From NCBI GenBank assembly GCA_937138255.1, contig CAKZOU010000073.1, positions 1 through 64,000 of the forward strand: a stretch of DNA of 64,000 nucleotides, given 5' to 3'. Each line of letters begins with the position of its first letter. The stretch's first letter is position 1. The DNA comes from an uncultured Paracoccaceae bacterium (GTDB taxonomy: Bacteria; Pseudomonadota; Alphaproteobacteria; Rhodobacterales; Rhodobacteraceae). Below are positions 62,466 through 64,000 of the stretch, piece after piece. The position numbers and the translations under genes were made by a program. Below the pieces are notes generated by a model. That model made no database searches and was not told the DNA's origin. It saw only the letters and a program-made list of their open reading frames with translations.

Positions 62466-63023
62466 ATGTCGGCCACAGTGAAATCGGTTTGCGTCTATTG
62501 CGGCTCGCGTGACGGGGCGCATCCGGCCTATGCAGCGGAGGCCGAGGCCACCGGCCAGATGCTCGCCCGCAACAACTGGCGTTTGGTCTATGGCGCGGGC
62601 GATGTGGGCCTGATGGGCCGCGTGGCGCGCTCTTGCCAGCAGGCGGGCGGCAAGACATTCGGCGTCATCCCGACCCACCTCATGCGCCTCGAGGTCGGCA
62701 AGCGCGATCTCGACAGTTTCGTGATCACCGAGACCATGCACGAGCGCAAGAAGGTGATGTTCATGAACGCCGATGCCGTGGTCGTCCTGCCCGGCGGCGC
62801 GGGCTCGCTCGACGAGTTCTTCGAAGCGCTCACATGGAGGCAGCTTGGTCTGCATAGCAAGCGCATCGTCCTGCTCAACACCGAAGGCTATTGGGATCCG
62901 CTCGCGGGCCTTGTCGATCACGTCATCAGCGAAGGCTTCGCCGACGCCTCGCTGCGCGACTATATCTCGATCGCCCCCGATGTGGCGGCGTTGGAGACAA
63001 CCCTGCGCGCCGCCCTTTCCTGA
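62466..63023 (+). CDS. LOG-family nucleotide 5'-monophosphate phosphoribohydrolase
   Basis: 185 residues from ATG 62466 (AGAGGAA upstream). The Rossmann opening SVCVYCGSRDGAHPAY, VYGAGDVGLMGRVA, and the family motif VLPGGAGSLDEFFEALTW (PGGxGS..E) place it in the LOG/YvdD/PpnN-like group, which releases the base from cytokinin-type or ordinary nucleotides. Which substrate it uses in this bacterium is not known. Its last 64 bases overlap the convergent rarD. Confidence 0.9.
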   Translation: MSATVKSVCVYCGSRDGAHPAYAAEAEATGQMLARNNWRLVYGAGDVGLMGRVARSCQQAGGKTFGVIPTHLMRLEVGKRDLDSFVITETMHERKKVMFMNADAVVVLPGGAGSLDEFFEALTWRQLGLHSKRIVLLNTEGYWDPLAGLVDHVISEGFADASLRDYISIAPDVAALETTLRAALS

Positions 63024-63874
63024 CGGATGGCGCTTGCCGAATAGATCGCCAGCGCCAGCCAGATGAGGCCGAAGGCCAGCTTGTGCCAGCCGGTGAAGGG
63101 CTCGGCAAAGATCACCGTGGCGCAGAAAAATTGCAGCGTTGGGTTGATGTATTGGATGAGCCCCACCGTCGACAGCCTCACCCGTCGCGCCGCATAGGCG
63201 AAAAGGATGAGCGGTGAGGCGGTGAGCGGCCCCGAGAGCATCAGAAGGAAATGCCGCCAAAGATCGTTGCCACCGCCCACGCCGGTGCCCTTGAAGGCGA
63301 TCCAGCCTATGGCCAAGGGCGCCAATACGAGAACCTCGGCGGTCACCGAGACCACCGGCCCCAGATCGAGCCGCTTCTTGATTATGCCATAGATACCGAA
63401 CGTTCCGGCGATATAGAGCGCGATCCAGGGCGCAACGCCGAGGCCATAGGTCAGCGCCACCACCGCCACGGTTGCCAGCCCGACAGCGGTCCATTGCGCG
63501 GGCCGCAGCGCCTCGCCCAAGACGAAACGCCCCAAGACGACCGCCAGAAGCGGGAAGATGTAATAGCCCAGCGAAGCCTCAACGGCATAGCCGTGGCCGA
63601 TGGCGAAGATGAAGCCGAACCAGTTGCCCGCGATCCCCAGCGCCGCTAGCGCGATCACCGCAAACTGGCGCGGGCTTCCCAAGGCCTTGAACACGAGGCC
63701 AATCCGCCCCTGGAAGATCAGGATGCCCGCGAAGAACACCAGCGACCAGAGCGAGCGATAGGCCAAGACCTCAAGCGGCGCGATCATCGTCAGCTGCGCG
63801 TAGAACAAGGGCGACAGGCCCCAGATGGTGCAGGCCACCACCATCGCAATCGCGCCCTTGGTCCCGTCGGTCAT
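62960..63874 (-). CDS. rarD: EamA-family permease RarD
   Basis: 304 residues with ten hydrophobic helices. The opening GAIAMVVACTIWGLSPLFY and segments AYRSLWSLVFF, GYYIFPLLAVVLGRFVL and LIQYINPTLQFFCATVIF are characteristic of RarD in the EamA drug/metabolite transporter superfamily. The substrate is unknown. The last ~20 residues are hydrophilic and their codons overlap the LOG gene on the other strand. The sodB-like gene and its terminator lie upstream. Confidence 0.92.
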   Translation of the reverse strand: MTDGTKGAIAMVVACTIWGLSPLFYAQLTMIAPLEVLAYRSLWSLVFFAGILIFQGRIGLVFKALGSPRQFAVIALAALGIAGNWFGFIFAIGHGYAVEASLGYYIFPLLAVVLGRFVLGEALRPAQWTAVGLATVAVVALTYGLGVAPWIALYIAGTFGIYGIIKKRLDLGPVVSVTAEVLVLAPLAIGWIAFKGTGVGGGNDLWRHFLLMLSGPLTASPLILFAYAARRVRLSTVGLIQYINPTLQFFCATVIFAEPFTGWHKLAFGLIWLALAIYSASAIRQERAARRVVSNAATSGAIEI

Positions 63875-63889
63875 CCCTGCCCCCCAAAG

Positions 63890-63914
63890 AAAAACCCCGC
63901 GCCGTGGCGCGGGG
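63890..63914 (-). terminator. Terminator of the sodB-like gene
   Basis: Stem CCCCGCGCC (63895-63903) / GGCGCGGGG (63906-63914), followed in the minus direction by TTTTTCTTTGG. It lies 20 bases past the stop of the partial gene and 15 bases before the rarD start. Confidence 0.85.
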
Positions 63915-63934
63915 CTGTTTGTCTGTGCGGCCGC

Positions 63935-64000
63935 TTACATCCGGCCCGCGACGTTTTCCCAATTGACGAGGTTGTCGAGGAAGTTCGCGAGATACGCGGG
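63935..64000 (-). CDS. sodB: C-terminus of a probable iron/manganese superoxide dismutase, cut by window edge
   Basis: Only the last 21 codons are present, PAYLANFLDNLVNWENVAGR plus a final Met and TAA. The pattern PxYLxxFLDxLVNWxxVA matches the C-terminal helix of Fe/Mn superoxide dismutases. The metal ligands lie outside the window. The assignment rests on this short stretch only. Confidence 0.65.
   Translation of the reverse strand, partial: PAYLANFLDNLVNWENVAGRM

Overview
The window reads as a chromosomal segment of a marine alphaproteobacterium of the Rhodobacteraceae (roseobacter group). The basis is high GC with dense, mostly overlapping operons; a complete-looking RcGTA-type gene transfer agent (GTA) cluster; the Rhodobacter order yajC-secD-secF-orf117-ccmABCDG; a DMSP lyase gene (dddP) whose metal-ligand residues fall at the published positions; and two copies of an intergenic GGAGTATTT..GGCCAAAAGAA element I recall from roseobacter genomes. 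The assignment is inferred from gene content and not from a database search.

Layout. 1-11923 (minus): GTA genes g1 to g15, with g15 cut by the left edge. They encode the terminase, portal, prohead protease, capsid, neck, tail tube, tape measure, baseplate and the TIM-barrel tail protein. 12102-18277: mltG and the fatty-acid genes fabF, acpP, fabG and fabD, interrupted by a CPBP-family membrane protease gene (plus) and a tetR gene. 18383-24868: a two-span membrane protein, rpsF-rpsR-rplI with a candidate structured leader, a small secreted protein, trigger factor, tRNA-Leu(UAG), a Hint-like protein and nnr. 25042-28065: glnB-glnA and an unrecognised membrane-anchored protein. 28066-32183: a heme-dependent N-demethylase-like gene divergent from dddP, a DUF6314 gene and purB.

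32217-36991: a quorum-sensing locus. luxR and luxI lie on the minus strand. Divergent from luxR is a paralogous protein that keeps the whole acyl-homoserine-lactone pocket but has no DNA-binding domain. It is followed directly by an isolated fliG-like gene and a lipid A acyltransferase. This is the most unusual arrangement in the window. 37242-41497: acnA with two palindromes one helical turn apart upstream, a secreted protein and dimethylargininase. 41482-47595: cytochrome c maturation genes, an Mth938-like gene and secFD-yajC. 47773-53105: serS, then yfgM-bamB-der and an NTF2-like gene on the minus strand. 53312-58326: a two-gene RND efflux pump with an unusually large permease. 58327-64000: a GNAT gene with an Atm1-type ABC exporter, a LysM protein, a LOG-family hydrolase, rarD, and the last 21 codons of a gene that looks like sodB.

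Most of the window is core housekeeping DNA. The accessory interest lies in the GTA, the lux locus, dddP and a few regulatory DNA or RNA signals. I saw no insertion sequence, integrase, CRISPR array or rRNA gene. The only gene-free stretch above 300 bases (19016-19322) holds the rpsF promoter and leader.
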